Shown here: in pieces, positions 1 to 6,840 of the stretch
How the letters are laid out: each line of letters starts with the position of its first letter
Numbering within the stretch: position 1 is the first letter of the stretch
Source: Acidobacteriaceae bacterium
GTDB lineage: Bacteria; Acidobacteriota; Terriglobia; Terriglobales; SbA1
Direction: 5' to 3'
DNA length: 10,752 bases
Assembly (NCBI GenBank): GCA_003156615.1
Contig: PMHI01000764.1
Location: forward strand, 1,909-12,660
The notes under the pieces: model-generated
Told to the model about the DNA's origin: nothing
The model's input: the letters and a program-made list of their open reading frames with translations, nothing else
Databases searched by the model: none
Position numbers and translations under genes: made by a program

Positions 1-1519
1 CGACCGAGGGGTCGAAGCTGACGTTGGGTCCGTAGGGCAAAACGTAGTTCACTCCGACGCGGAATTCGTTGAGCAAGGAGGGAGTAAACGTGTGCGTCTC
101 ATTGAAAGCGGTGTTGTCGATATGCGCTTCCGAACTCTCGTTCCCCCCGAGCAAGAAGGAAGTCGTTTGAGGATCGATTTCCTTGCCCCGCGAGTAGCGT
201 GCGAAAAGGCGGTCTTTCCCGGAAACATTGTAGTCAACTTTGAAGTCTTCCTGATCGTCGTTGTACTGGCTCCCGTTCAAAACCACAGCATTTTGGGTCG
301 GGCTGTCGTTGACCGGTTGCGGATAGAGGGGGGATGCCATGAGCACCTTGAACGCGTTGTCCAAGCGATTGGTGGGAATGATGTTGTGGGCAAAGGGTAC
401 TGGGGTTGGCGAAAGGACGCAGGGTGTGCCGCTGACTCCCGTGCCGGCGACGCACGGATCGTAGATCTGAGAGGAAAGCGCGCTGAAATTTCCTCCGCGT
501 TCCGCATCAGTCAGCACAGTAATAAAGTCTGCTGCCGGGGGATGATCGAACCGGGATCCTTGATAGTCAGCGAAGAAAAACAGTTTGTTCTTTACGATGG
601 GACCGCCAACCGTTCCGCCGAACATGTTCCAACGCATCTTTGCCTTCGGGAGAGCTGGAGTTGTCAACTCGTTTGCCCATGAGTTCGCATTGAAGATGTC
701 GTTGCGGATGAATTCAAAAACATCGCCATGATAGGCGTTCGTGCCCGATTTTATCGAGGCGCTGACGACACCTCCCTGAAAGTTGCCAAATTCCGCGGAT
801 GCGTTCTGGGTAATGACATTGAACTCCTCAATGGCGTCGGGCGACGGGGTGAAACCGATGGCGTTTTCCGAAGCCTGATTGTCGTCCACACCGTCGAGCA
901 GAAAGTCGTTCGACTGTTCGCGATTGCCGTTGATATACGGACGCCCGCCACCGTTTCCCGCGATCTGCTGCGCGGTTTGAGATCCGGTGTTCATCGTTTG
1001 CGGGTCGATGGTAAGCGCGCCTGGAGTGAGCAAGGTCAATTGCACGAAGTTTCGCGAGGCTAGCGGCAGATTGTCGTTTGTCTTGGAATTGATCAGCGTC
1101 CCTAGTTGCGTGCTATCCGTCTGCAGTGCCGGCGCCTGGTCGACAACTTCTACCACCTGGTTCACGCCCTTCACCTTGAGCTGGAAGGCGAAGCGGGCGA
1201 TCTGATTCAGCACAAGTGCGATTGCGGACTGTTCGGCCGTTTGAAAACCTTTCGCCTCCACCTTGATTTCATAGTTGCCGACCGGCAAGAGCTGCAGATT
1301 GAAGGCGCCGACGTCGTTGGTTCGAGTCGGGTAGGTAGTGCCGCGCTCCACATCGCGAGCCAGCACCGATGCGCCCACCACGGGCGCTCCGGAAGGATCA
1401 GTCACACTTCCGGTGATAGTGGCTGTAACTTCCTGCCCCCAGGCGGGATTCAAAGTGAAGAATGTCGCGAACATGCTTACCACCAGCACGACTATCAAGG
1501 ACGCTTTTGTCTGTGTCAT
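1..1519 (-). CDS. TonB-dependent outer-membrane receptor, N-terminal half (runs off left edge)
   Basis: Read on the minus strand from ATG at 1519-1517, the frame stays open for 506 codons to the window edge, so the C-terminal barrel is missing; relatives are usually about 1000-1200 residues. Residues 1-29 form a signal peptide (hydrophobic IVVLVVSMFATFF, then PAWGQ). Residues ~31-118 form a carboxypeptidase-regulatory-like/Cna-B-type fold (ITGSVTDPSGAPVVGA, then GNYEIKVEAKGF). Residues ~125-260 match the plug, with PLASRNFVQL, FLLDGVDDN, AIEEFNV and SAEFGNFQGGVVSASIKSGTN. The barrel begins with strands such as MFGGTVGGPIVKNKLFFFADYQ. The start has a strong Shine-Dalgarno (AGGAGA at about 1523-1528). 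This architecture is typical of acidobacterial receptors that import glycans or other large substrates using TonB energy. It lies 69 bp downstream of the SIS gene on the same strand, suggesting co-transcription. No clear TonB box was recognised. The substrate cannot be read from the sequence. Confidence 0.93.
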   Translation of the reverse strand, partial: MTQTKASLIVVLVVSMFATFFTLNPAWGQEVTATITGSVTDPSGAPVVGASVLARDVERGTTYPTRTNDVGAFNLQLLPVGNYEIKVEAKGFQTAEQSAIALVLNQIARFAFQLKVKGVNQVVEVVDQAPALQTDSTQLGTLINSKTNDNLPLASRNFVQLTLLTPGALTIDPQTMNTGSQTAQQIAGNGGGRPYINGNREQSNDFLLDGVDDNQASENAIGFTPSPDAIEEFNVITQNASAEFGNFQGGVVSASIKSGTNAYHGDVFEFIRNDIFNANSWANELTTPALPKAKMRWNMFGGTVGGPIVKNKLFFFADYQGSRFDHPPAADFITVLTDAERGGNFSALSSQIYDPCVAGTGVSGTPCVLSPTPVPFAHNIIPTNRLDNAFKVLMASPLYPQPVNDSPTQNAVVLNGSQYNDDQEDFKVDYNVSGKDRLFARYSRGKEIDPQTTSFLLGGNESSEAHIDNTAFNETHTFTPSLLNEFRVGVNYVLPYGPNVSFDPSV

Positions 1520-1570
1520 TTCGTCTCCTTTTCAATCCATCGCATGCCTGATCCCATATCAATCTGCCCA

Positions 1571-1580
1571 GTGCTAGCAC
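1571..1580. repeat. Perfect 10-bp palindrome between the SIS and receptor genes
   Basis: GTGCTAGCAC is fully self-complementary and sits in the 69-bp gap between the SIS stop (1589) and the receptor start (1519). An overlapping 5-bp stem, CAGTG (1569-1573) with CACTG (1583-1587), can also form. There is no T-run after it on the minus strand, so it does not look like a strong terminator. It could be a weak processing or attenuation hairpin within the operon, or chance. Confidence 0.3.
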
Positions 1581-1588
1581 GCCACTGT

Positions 1589-2692
1589 CTACTCCTTCAT
1601 AATTCCGTACTGAAAACGAGGGGGCAGCTTCGCTCCAAATCGTTCGGCCATCGCCAGGGTCAGCGCCTGGGGCACAATGACGGAAGTGATTCCTTCCCAT
1701 GGTTCCGCTACAGCTCCAATGGTTACGGGCAAGAATCTGGCGGAAGCCTCCCGCTCTTCGCATCCGACCAGAATCACTCTGCCGCCGCGCGCGTGACAAT
1801 CATGCGCGAGATCGACTCCCAACTGGGCCGCCCGTCCCAGCGCCAAAATGATGGCGACATGCGACTCATCGACGTCAAGAATTGGTCCGTGCCGGAACCC
1901 GCCTCCTGAATGAGCAGCGACACGATGGCCGGTCATCTCGCGAATGCACAGCGAACCCATGATGGCGCCCCCATACGCTGGACCACGCCCAATCACTTCA
2001 ATGTTCTTCGCTCCGCGACAAAACCTTTCCAGCTCGCCTCGAAGACCAAATACCCTATCGAGAGCTGCGGCGTAAGTTACACGTGCCCGCTCGGAATCTT
2101 CCCGCCATGCCCGTCCCAACTTGTGGGAAGCAAGCACAATGCACGCAGCCGTGGCATTGGTGTAGGTCTTGGTAGCATTGCCATATTCCGGCCCTGCCAG
2201 GATCGGAAGTCTGATGGAAGCCAGCGACCAGCAAGTGCTTTTGTCGTTATTGCAAAGCAGGACGATCGGTTTGTTGGCACTTTTCTGGCAAAGTTGTACA
2301 AGTTCCGCGCTCTCGCCGGAGGTGGTCAACAGGAAGGAAACGGGAGCCTGGCTCCATAGTGGCTGCGAGTAGTGCAGCCACTCACTGGCTTCTACGGAAA
2401 ATGATGACCGCCCGCATGATTGCAGGAAAGAGGAAGCCGTAATCGAGGAGCAGTAGGAGGCTCCCATTCCGACAAACACCACGGGGCCTGCGGGAAGCGA
2501 TAGCCGCCGCAGTTGTTCGAGCGCTTCCTGAATCGACGGGTCTTCCTGGTAAGCCTGCAACAAACGAGCCAGACGCTCCGGCTGTTCTCGACATTCCATT
2601 TCATAAATGGATGTCATGCTCCGGGTCAGCATCTCTTTCGGCGGCTCGACCCCCGCGATCCAGCGCGACTCTTGGCTCCCCTGGTTCTCCAT
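1589..2692 (-). CDS. Double-SIS-domain sugar-phosphate isomerase/deaminase-like protein (GlmS C-terminal / NagB-II / AgaS group)
   Basis: A 367-residue cytoplasmic protein without the glutaminase domain of GlmS. The entry helix (MTSIYEMECREQPERLARLL, residues 26-45) is typical of GlmS-like isomerase domains. SIS domain 1 has GMGASYCSS (75-83), TSGESAE (124-130) and TKTYTNATAA (174-183). SIS domain 2 has VIGRGPAYGGAIMGSLCIRE (233-252) and GGGFRHGP (263-270). E252 and H268 align by eye with the isomerase residues E488 and H504 of E. coli GlmS. The usual AGE before K/RHGP is replaced by GGG, and the C-terminal lysine (K603 in GlmS) has no clear counterpart in PRFQYGIMKE. Relatives deaminate or isomerise aminosugar phosphates or cleave fructosamine phosphates; which applies here is unknown. 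M1 has no obvious Shine-Dalgarno, so M22 or M26 may be the real start. It precedes the receptor gene and diverges from the sugar transporter, which supports a catabolic role. Confidence 0.85.
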   Translation of the reverse strand: MENQGSQESRWIAGVEPPKEMLTRSMTSIYEMECREQPERLARLLQAYQEDPSIQEALEQLRRLSLPAGPVVFVGMGASYCSSITASSFLQSCGRSSFSVEASEWLHYSQPLWSQAPVSFLLTTSGESAELVQLCQKSANKPIVLLCNNDKSTCWSLASIRLPILAGPEYGNATKTYTNATAACIVLASHKLGRAWREDSERARVTYAAALDRVFGLRGELERFCRGAKNIEVIGRGPAYGGAIMGSLCIREMTGHRVAAHSGGGFRHGPILDVDESHVAIILALGRAAQLGVDLAHDCHARGGRVILVGCEEREASARFLPVTIGAVAEPWEGITSVIVPQALTLAMAERFGAKLPPRFQYGIMKE

Positions 2693-2753
2693 AATTGCCC
2701 GGTGACTTTCGCGGCCAAACGACCAGTCGGATGTTTGTAATGATTCGTTATGA

Positions 2754-2782
2754 ACTATACAGTATTATGGGGTTGAGGTAAA
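2754..2782 (-). promoter_or_regulatory. Candidate sigma-70 promoter for the SIS-receptor operon, overlapping the transporter's start region
   Basis: On the minus strand, TTTACC (2782-2777) and TATAGT (2759-2754) are separated by 17 bp; the -10 matches the consensus at 5 of 6 positions and the -35 at 4 of 6. The leader to the SIS ATG would be about 55 nt. The -10 overlaps the odd palindrome ATACAGTAT (2757-2765), and the -35 overlaps the Shine-Dalgarno region of the opposite transporter gene. On the plus strand, TATACA (2756-2761) or TATTAT (2763-2768) could serve as a -10 for the transporter, but no good -35 is visible. The two directions would therefore compete for the same DNA. Confidence 0.35.
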
Positions 2783-2788
2783 CATGTG
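2775..2788 (+). promoter_or_regulatory. Ribosome-binding site and GTG start of the sugar transporter
   Basis: GAGG at 2775-2778 lies 7 nt before GTG (2786-2788). An in-frame TGA at 2774-2776 excludes any earlier start, so GTG is the first possible one. An ATG at 2784-2786 overlaps it but is in another frame. Confidence 0.7.
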
Positions 2789-4153
2789 GCCGATTCCGGT
2801 GTCGTTGCTCCGCCTCGCGTGAATCGCGGATTCATATTGCGCATTTCGTCAATCGCCGCACTGGGAGGCGTGCTCTACGGCTACGACATGGGCATCATCG
2901 CTGCCGCGGCGATCTTCGTGAAACGGACATTTGTACTCTCCACATGGATGGAGGAATGGGTGGTCAGCATCGTGCTGGTGGGGGCCATGATTGGGGCGAT
3001 CGTGGGAGGATCGGTCGCCGATCGCATCGGCCGTCGCGCTACGCTGGTATGGGCGGGAGGCATTTTCATTGTGGGCTCGCTGCTGGCGCCTCTGTCGGCC
3101 AACGTTTTCGTTCTGATCGCGGCGCGCGCCATCATCGGAATCGGAATCGGTTTCACCTCGGTAACCGCGCCGGTGTATGTTTCCGAGCTTGCCCCACCCC
3201 AGTCGCGCGGCATGCTCATCGGGCTTTATCAGTTTGCCTTGACCGCCGGGATTATGCTCGCGAATCTCGCCGGCTACTGGCTGGCTGCGCAACAGGCGTG
3301 GAGACTGATGTTTGGCATCGCCGTAGTGCCGACAATCTTTTTCCTGGCTGTAATTCTTACGGTTCCCGAAAGTCCGCGCTGGTTGGTCGCGCACGGCCGA
3401 TTGCAGGAGGCACAGGCGGTTCTCGATAGCTACACGGATGCCGTGGGAGCACAACGATTTCTCGACGATATCGAAGAAGGGCTTAAGACGCCGATGGAGC
3501 AGAACTGGAGCGCCCTCTGGAGTCCGGCCGTGCGGGGGGCGCTTTTCATCGCAGTTGGCCTTACCGTGCTGCAGCAGGTTACCGGGATCAATACCATCAT
3601 TTACTACGGCCCTCAAATTTTTGAGCTCGCGGGAAGCGCGTCGCACGCCAATGCGATCTTCGCGACTTTGATCGTCTCCATCGTGAATGTGGTTGCGACC
3701 GTCGTGGGCATCGTGCTGGTGGACCGGATTGGACGCAAACCACTTCTCTACCTAGGCGTGAGCGGGATGACGGTCGCGCTCTTCGCGCTTTCTTTCGCGT
3801 TTGGCCATCAGGGAATGCTGGGGTCGTCGCTGGGGTCGGTAGCGATTACTTGCCTTGTGGTCTACATTGCATGTTTCGCGTTCAGCCTGGGAGCAATCGC
3901 CTGGATCCTGGTTGCTGAAGTTTTTCCATTACGAGTCCGCGGACGCGGGGTGGCGGTGGGAACGCTGTTCTCAGGCATCTCAAACTTTGCCGTTTCCCTG
4001 ACATTCTTATCCCTGATTAATATCCTCGGCAGCGCTGGCACGTTTGCGATCTATGGAACCCTCAGTATCGTTACCCTCGTCTTCATACGATTTGTCGTAC
4101 CCGAGACGCGCGGACGCGACTTGGAGAGCATCAGCCTTCCCGGGCAAAGCTGA
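2786..4153 (+). CDS. MFS sugar:proton symporter, XylE/GalP/AraE-type (Sugar_tr family)
   Basis: A 455-residue inner-membrane transporter with twelve predicted hydrophobic segments, the usual length for the sugar-porter family. Signature motifs are all present: GGVLYGYDMG in TM1 (27-36), DRIGRR in loop 2-3 (79-84), PESPRWL after TM6 (194-200), QQVTGINTIIYY in TM7 (263-274), DRIGRK in loop 8-9 (313-318), VAEVFPLRVRGRG (376-388) and VPETRGR at the C-terminal end (438-444). In XylE the QQ and N of the TM7 motif bind the hexose or pentose. It starts at GTG (see the ribosome-binding-site entry). It is divergent from the SIS-receptor operon and convergent with ROK1, with only 28 bp between the stops and no clear hairpin terminator there. 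It most likely imports the sugar delivered through the neighbouring outer-membrane receptor; since such symporters do not phosphorylate, a separate kinase is needed. Exact sugar unknown. Confidence 0.93.
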   Translation: MADSGVVAPPRVNRGFILRISSIAALGGVLYGYDMGIIAAAAIFVKRTFVLSTWMEEWVVSIVLVGAMIGAIVGGSVADRIGRRATLVWAGGIFIVGSLLAPLSANVFVLIAARAIIGIGIGFTSVTAPVYVSELAPPQSRGMLIGLYQFALTAGIMLANLAGYWLAAQQAWRLMFGIAVVPTIFFLAVILTVPESPRWLVAHGRLQEAQAVLDSYTDAVGAQRFLDDIEEGLKTPMEQNWSALWSPAVRGALFIAVGLTVLQQVTGINTIIYYGPQIFELAGSASHANAIFATLIVSIVNVVATVVGIVLVDRIGRKPLLYLGVSGMTVALFALSFAFGHQGMLGSSLGSVAITCLVVYIACFAFSLGAIAWILVAEVFPLRVRGRGVAVGTLFSGISNFAVSLTFLSLINILGSAGTFAIYGTLSIVTLVFIRFVVPETRGRDLESISLPGQS

Positions 4154-4181
4154 ACCGGATGGTTTGAATTTCGGGCGTTCC

Positions 4182-5390
4182 TCAGACCGATCGCTGATCT
4201 GCTTTGCTCAGCGCTAGTCGAATCGCTCCCACTAGTTGCGCGTCCTGCCCCAGACCGCTGACGATCAGTTTTGGCTGCACGGGCTCTTTGTACTTCTCCA
4301 GAAACCGCTGCGTCGCGTCCCGTAAAGGCAGGCTCATCCCGACGCCGCCGCCCAATATGAAAAGCCCGCAGTTTAGGACCAAAGATATGTTGTACACCGC
4401 ATAAGCCAGTATCTTGGCCGAGCGATTCAGGACGCCCCTGGCGACCAAATCTCCGGCGCTGGCACGTTCAAAGATTTCCGTCGCCGTAAGGTTGCGGGTT
4501 ACCCCAGCGCCGGTTCCATTACAAGAGCGCAGCCATTGCCTTCGAATGCCCTGGCCGCCGATTACACTCTCAAGCGATCCCGGTGCGCCTCGCCTGGCAG
4601 CGGTTTCCGGGACCCCCGGAACATGCATGTAACCAACCTCTCCCGCAGTCCAATCCGTGCCATGGATCAACCTCCCATTGGCAAATACACCTGCGGCAAT
4701 CCCCGTTCCAATGGCAAGAAACACAAAATTACCGACGCCTTGCGCGGCTCCCTTCCAGTTCTCTCCGATCGCTGCCATTCTTACATCGTTCTCCACCGCC
4801 GCGGGGATGCGCAAGGCGGACTCGAGCAACTTACGAAGCGGGACGTCTTTCCAGCCCTTTAGATTGGACGTCGTGACCACAACACCCGCATCTCCGTCCG
4901 TAATACCGGGTGCGCCCACAGCGACGGCCAGCAGCGAACGGCGAGACACGGAGGCGTGCTCCAGCAGATTCTTGACACCCTTGCGGATTTGTCCGATAAC
5001 CATGTCGGGAGAAGATGTTTTCTTGGTGGAAGCGGACCATTTGCCCAACACTTTCCCGTTCATGTCGGCCAAGGCAATTCGTAAATTGCTTCCGCCTATA
5101 TCCACGCCAAGCACATGCCCGTAGCCCGCATTCATGCGAAGGGCAATATTTCGTCGACCGGCTTTGGACTTGCCGTTGGAAGTCCTTTCGATCAAGCCTT
5201 TCTTTTCCAGGAAGGAAACAGCTGCTGAGAGCCGGAAGGAGGATAGCCCCGCGTGTCGCTCTAACATGTCGCGGGAGTCGAAATCATGTTCCCGCAGCTG
5301 CCGCAGCACTTCGCAGGCGTCCATTCTCTTCAGCAACTGCCGCTGCTGCGCTGGTCGGGGAAAAGAGATGGCGATAGGCGTTTTGGACAT
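4182..5390 (-). CDS. ROK family protein with N-terminal winged helix (ROK1; repressor or repressor/kinase)
   Basis: 402 residues. Residues ~24-70 form a winged helix (SRDMLERHAGLSSFRLSAAVSFL as the HTH, wing near 68-80), so it probably binds DNA. The ROK sugar-kinase-like fold follows: phosphate loop DIGGSN (97-102), catalytic-type END (200-202), second phosphate motif IGTG (227-230), AGEVGY (249-254) and FILGGGVG (344-351). In classical ROK proteins (NagC, Mlc) the histidine of GEIGH and a CxCGxxGCxE motif bind zinc; here the histidine is Y254 and the cysteine positions are A265, R267 and S272, so the zinc site is absent. The ATP loop is intact, so sugar phosphorylation remains possible. M1 has no obvious Shine-Dalgarno. 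It lies downstream of ROK2 on the same strand across a 97-bp gap holding its own candidate promoter. It is convergent with the transporter, which it may regulate. Confidence 0.9.
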   Translation of the reverse strand: MSKTPIAISFPRPAQQRQLLKRMDACEVLRQLREHDFDSRDMLERHAGLSSFRLSAAVSFLEKKGLIERTSNGKSKAGRRNIALRMNAGYGHVLGVDIGGSNLRIALADMNGKVLGKWSASTKKTSSPDMVIGQIRKGVKNLLEHASVSRRSLLAVAVGAPGITDGDAGVVVTTSNLKGWKDVPLRKLLESALRIPAAVENDVRMAAIGENWKGAAQGVGNFVFLAIGTGIAAGVFANGRLIHGTDWTAGEVGYMHVPGVPETAARRGAPGSLESVIGGQGIRRQWLRSCNGTGAGVTRNLTATEIFERASAGDLVARGVLNRSAKILAYAVYNISLVLNCGLFILGGGVGMSLPLRDATQRFLEKYKEPVQPKLIVSGLGQDAQLVGAIRLALSKADQRSV

Positions 5391-5416
5391 GTCTAGGGCA
5401 GATTGCCTGCAAGACT

Positions 5417-5445
5417 AAGTTATCTTTCTTTATGAAGTCAGTCAA
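5417..5445 (-). promoter_or_regulatory. Candidate sigma-70 promoter for ROK1
   Basis: On the minus strand, TTGACT (5445-5440; 5 of 6 consensus) is 17 bp from TAACTT (5422-5417; 3 of 6). GATAAC, shifted two bases upstream, is a better -10 but at 15-bp spacing. Predicted leader to the ATG is about 20-25 nt. The presence of a promoter suggests ROK1 can be expressed independently of ROK2. Confidence 0.45.
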
Positions 5446-5469
5446 ACGGGAATTTCCCGTGCGCGGGAA
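5446..5469. promoter_or_regulatory. Three CGGGAA half-sites abutting the ROK1 promoter (candidate operator or terminator)
   Basis: ACGGGAATTTCCCGT (5446-5460) is a palindrome with 7-bp arms around one central base. The next six-base half-site CGGGAA (5464-5469) pairs with the TTCCCG at 5454-5459 to give a second inverted repeat with a TGCG spacer. The cluster lies immediately upstream of the ROK1 -35 and just after the ROK2 stop. On the minus strand the alternative hairpins are followed only by TTT, so a weak intrinsic terminator for ROK2 is possible, but the tandem half-site pattern looks more like a protein-binding site. Confidence 0.4.
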
Positions 5470-5487
5470 GGACGATTTCGAGCGTGC

Positions 5488-6729
5488 TTAGGAACCTGTT
5501 GAATCGGATGGCTGCAGCAAGCCGAGAACGGCGGGCTCGAGCGCCGAAGAAATCGCGCCCCACAACACAGCGGAATGACCCAGCGCGCCCAATCCCACAC
5601 GCACGATCCCGAATTCACTGCCCCTCAGGAGGATTTCCACCTCTTGCAATAGACGCGGATGGTTGCCCACCTCGCCTCCAAGCAGGATCACGCTGGGATT
5701 GAGAATGAGGGCCAAGTCCAGCACAATGTCCGCCAAAAGGGTGGCTCGCTGCTTAAGCAATCGTTTGGCCTCGGCATTTCCTGCGGCAGCCAGATCGAAA
5801 ACGTCGGCCGCGCGGTTCACCTGGGGATGTTTGCGGGATCCCCGGCGATTGGCCTGCCAGCTTTTCAGAATTCCCGGAGCGCCCAATAGCTTTTCAAGCT
5901 TCCCATAATCGTGAATGGTGGGATGCTCCCTTGAAATATTGGGTACGCGGAGGTATCCAATCTCTCCCGCGGTCCACTGGGATCCTCGATAAATGCTGCC
6001 GTTCACGAAAATGCCGGCCCCGACACCCTGGCCGATGATAATGAACACAAAATTCTTTTCTCCTTGCGCTGCTCCCCGATAATATTCGCCCTGGGCCGCA
6101 AGGTTGGTATCATTTTCTATCGTCACATTGCATTTAAACTCCCTGGCGAGCAGGGCTCCGAGAGGCACATTGCTCCAATCCTTCAGAGCACTCAGTGCCA
6201 TCACCATGCCCTCTTGCACATTGACGATGGCGGGCACTCCCACGACAAGTTCCAATAATTGCTCCTCCGGTTGGCTCAGTTTGTGCAGCAACTCGCGCAC
6301 TCCCGCGCCGATCCGTTTGCAGACTAAAGGAGGGGACGACGACGGCCTCTCCAGTGAAACTCCCGCCTGTCCGATTTCCCGTCCGTCCAGGTCGGCAAGA
6401 AGGAAGCGAAGGGAGTCCGACCGGATTTCAACCCCCGCCACACAACCTCGCTCGGCCCTGAAACGCAGTATGTCAGGCGGCCTGCCGCCGGTGGAATCTC
6501 CCTCGCCAATGAGCTCGACCAGGCCCGCGAGCGCAAGATGGGCTACCACATTGGTCACCGACGGAGCGCTCAATCCGGAAGCTCGAACAAGATCAGCCTT
6601 GGAGCACGGCCCCGCCTCGCGAAGTAGCCGCAACAGGATTTGCGCGTTGGTTTGGCGGAGAAGCGGGGGCCTTCCGATTCGTACGGGCTCTTTCGTCACT
6701 GTGAAATCACCGGCGACCTTTGGATACAT
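5488..6729 (-). CDS. ROK family transcriptional repressor with degenerate kinase site (ROK2)
   Basis: 413 residues. The N-terminal winged helix is classic for NagC/Mlc/XylR-type repressors: RQTNAQILLRLLREAGPCSK (25-44), the HTH ADLVRASGLSAPSVTNVV (45-62) and the wing STGGRPP (79-85). The ROK fold follows, but the ATP loop DxGGT is replaced by VEIRSD (100-105) and the second phosphate motif reads IGQG (232-235). END is kept (205-207), GEIGH reads GEIGY (255-259), and the zinc cysteines are missing. It is therefore probably a sugar-sensing repressor without kinase activity (inference). The annotated ATG lacks a Shine-Dalgarno. A GTG at residue 11 has GGTGAT upstream and could be the true start; an in-frame TAA lies upstream of the ATG. 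It is divergent from the ThuA operon, the usual place for its regulator, and is followed by its paralogue ROK1. Confidence 0.9.
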   Translation of the reverse strand: MYPKVAGDFTVTKEPVRIGRPPLLRQTNAQILLRLLREAGPCSKADLVRASGLSAPSVTNVVAHLALAGLVELIGEGDSTGGRPPDILRFRAERGCVAGVEIRSDSLRFLLADLDGREIGQAGVSLERPSSSPPLVCKRIGAGVRELLHKLSQPEEQLLELVVGVPAIVNVQEGMVMALSALKDWSNVPLGALLAREFKCNVTIENDTNLAAQGEYYRGAAQGEKNFVFIIIGQGVGAGIFVNGSIYRGSQWTAGEIGYLRVPNISREHPTIHDYGKLEKLLGAPGILKSWQANRRGSRKHPQVNRAADVFDLAAAGNAEAKRLLKQRATLLADIVLDLALILNPSVILLGGEVGNHPRLLQEVEILLRGSEFGIVRVGLGALGHSAVLWGAISSALEPAVLGLLQPSDSTGS

Positions 6730-6840
6730 GATCGGGATGTGGTGTCCATCATGTTAAGGCATTTTCCGATTCCGGCGAAATTCGAGACTTTCGGCAGCCT
6801 CGCTACTTAAAATCCGGGGGCAAACCCGGCACGCAAAACG

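Noticed and set aside
92..682. Open plus-strand frame of 196 codons at the left end
   Set aside because: It lies opposite the receptor gene, which has a signal peptide, plug motifs and a Shine-Dalgarno; the plus-strand product resembles nothing and has no ribosome-binding site.
1910..2359. Plus-strand frame of 149 codons
   Set aside because: Antisense shadow of the SIS gene, whose domain motifs are unambiguous.
2784..2786. ATG just before the transporter
   Set aside because: Out of frame with the transporter; the GTG at 2786 is the first in-frame start after a TGA.
2849..3646. Minus-strand frame of 265 codons
   Set aside because: Antisense shadow of the MFS transporter; its composition is polar and low-information, whereas the plus-strand product has all sugar-porter motifs.
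4154..4181. Bidirectional terminator between transporter and ROK1
   Set aside because: The 28-bp gap has no stem with a T-run on either strand.
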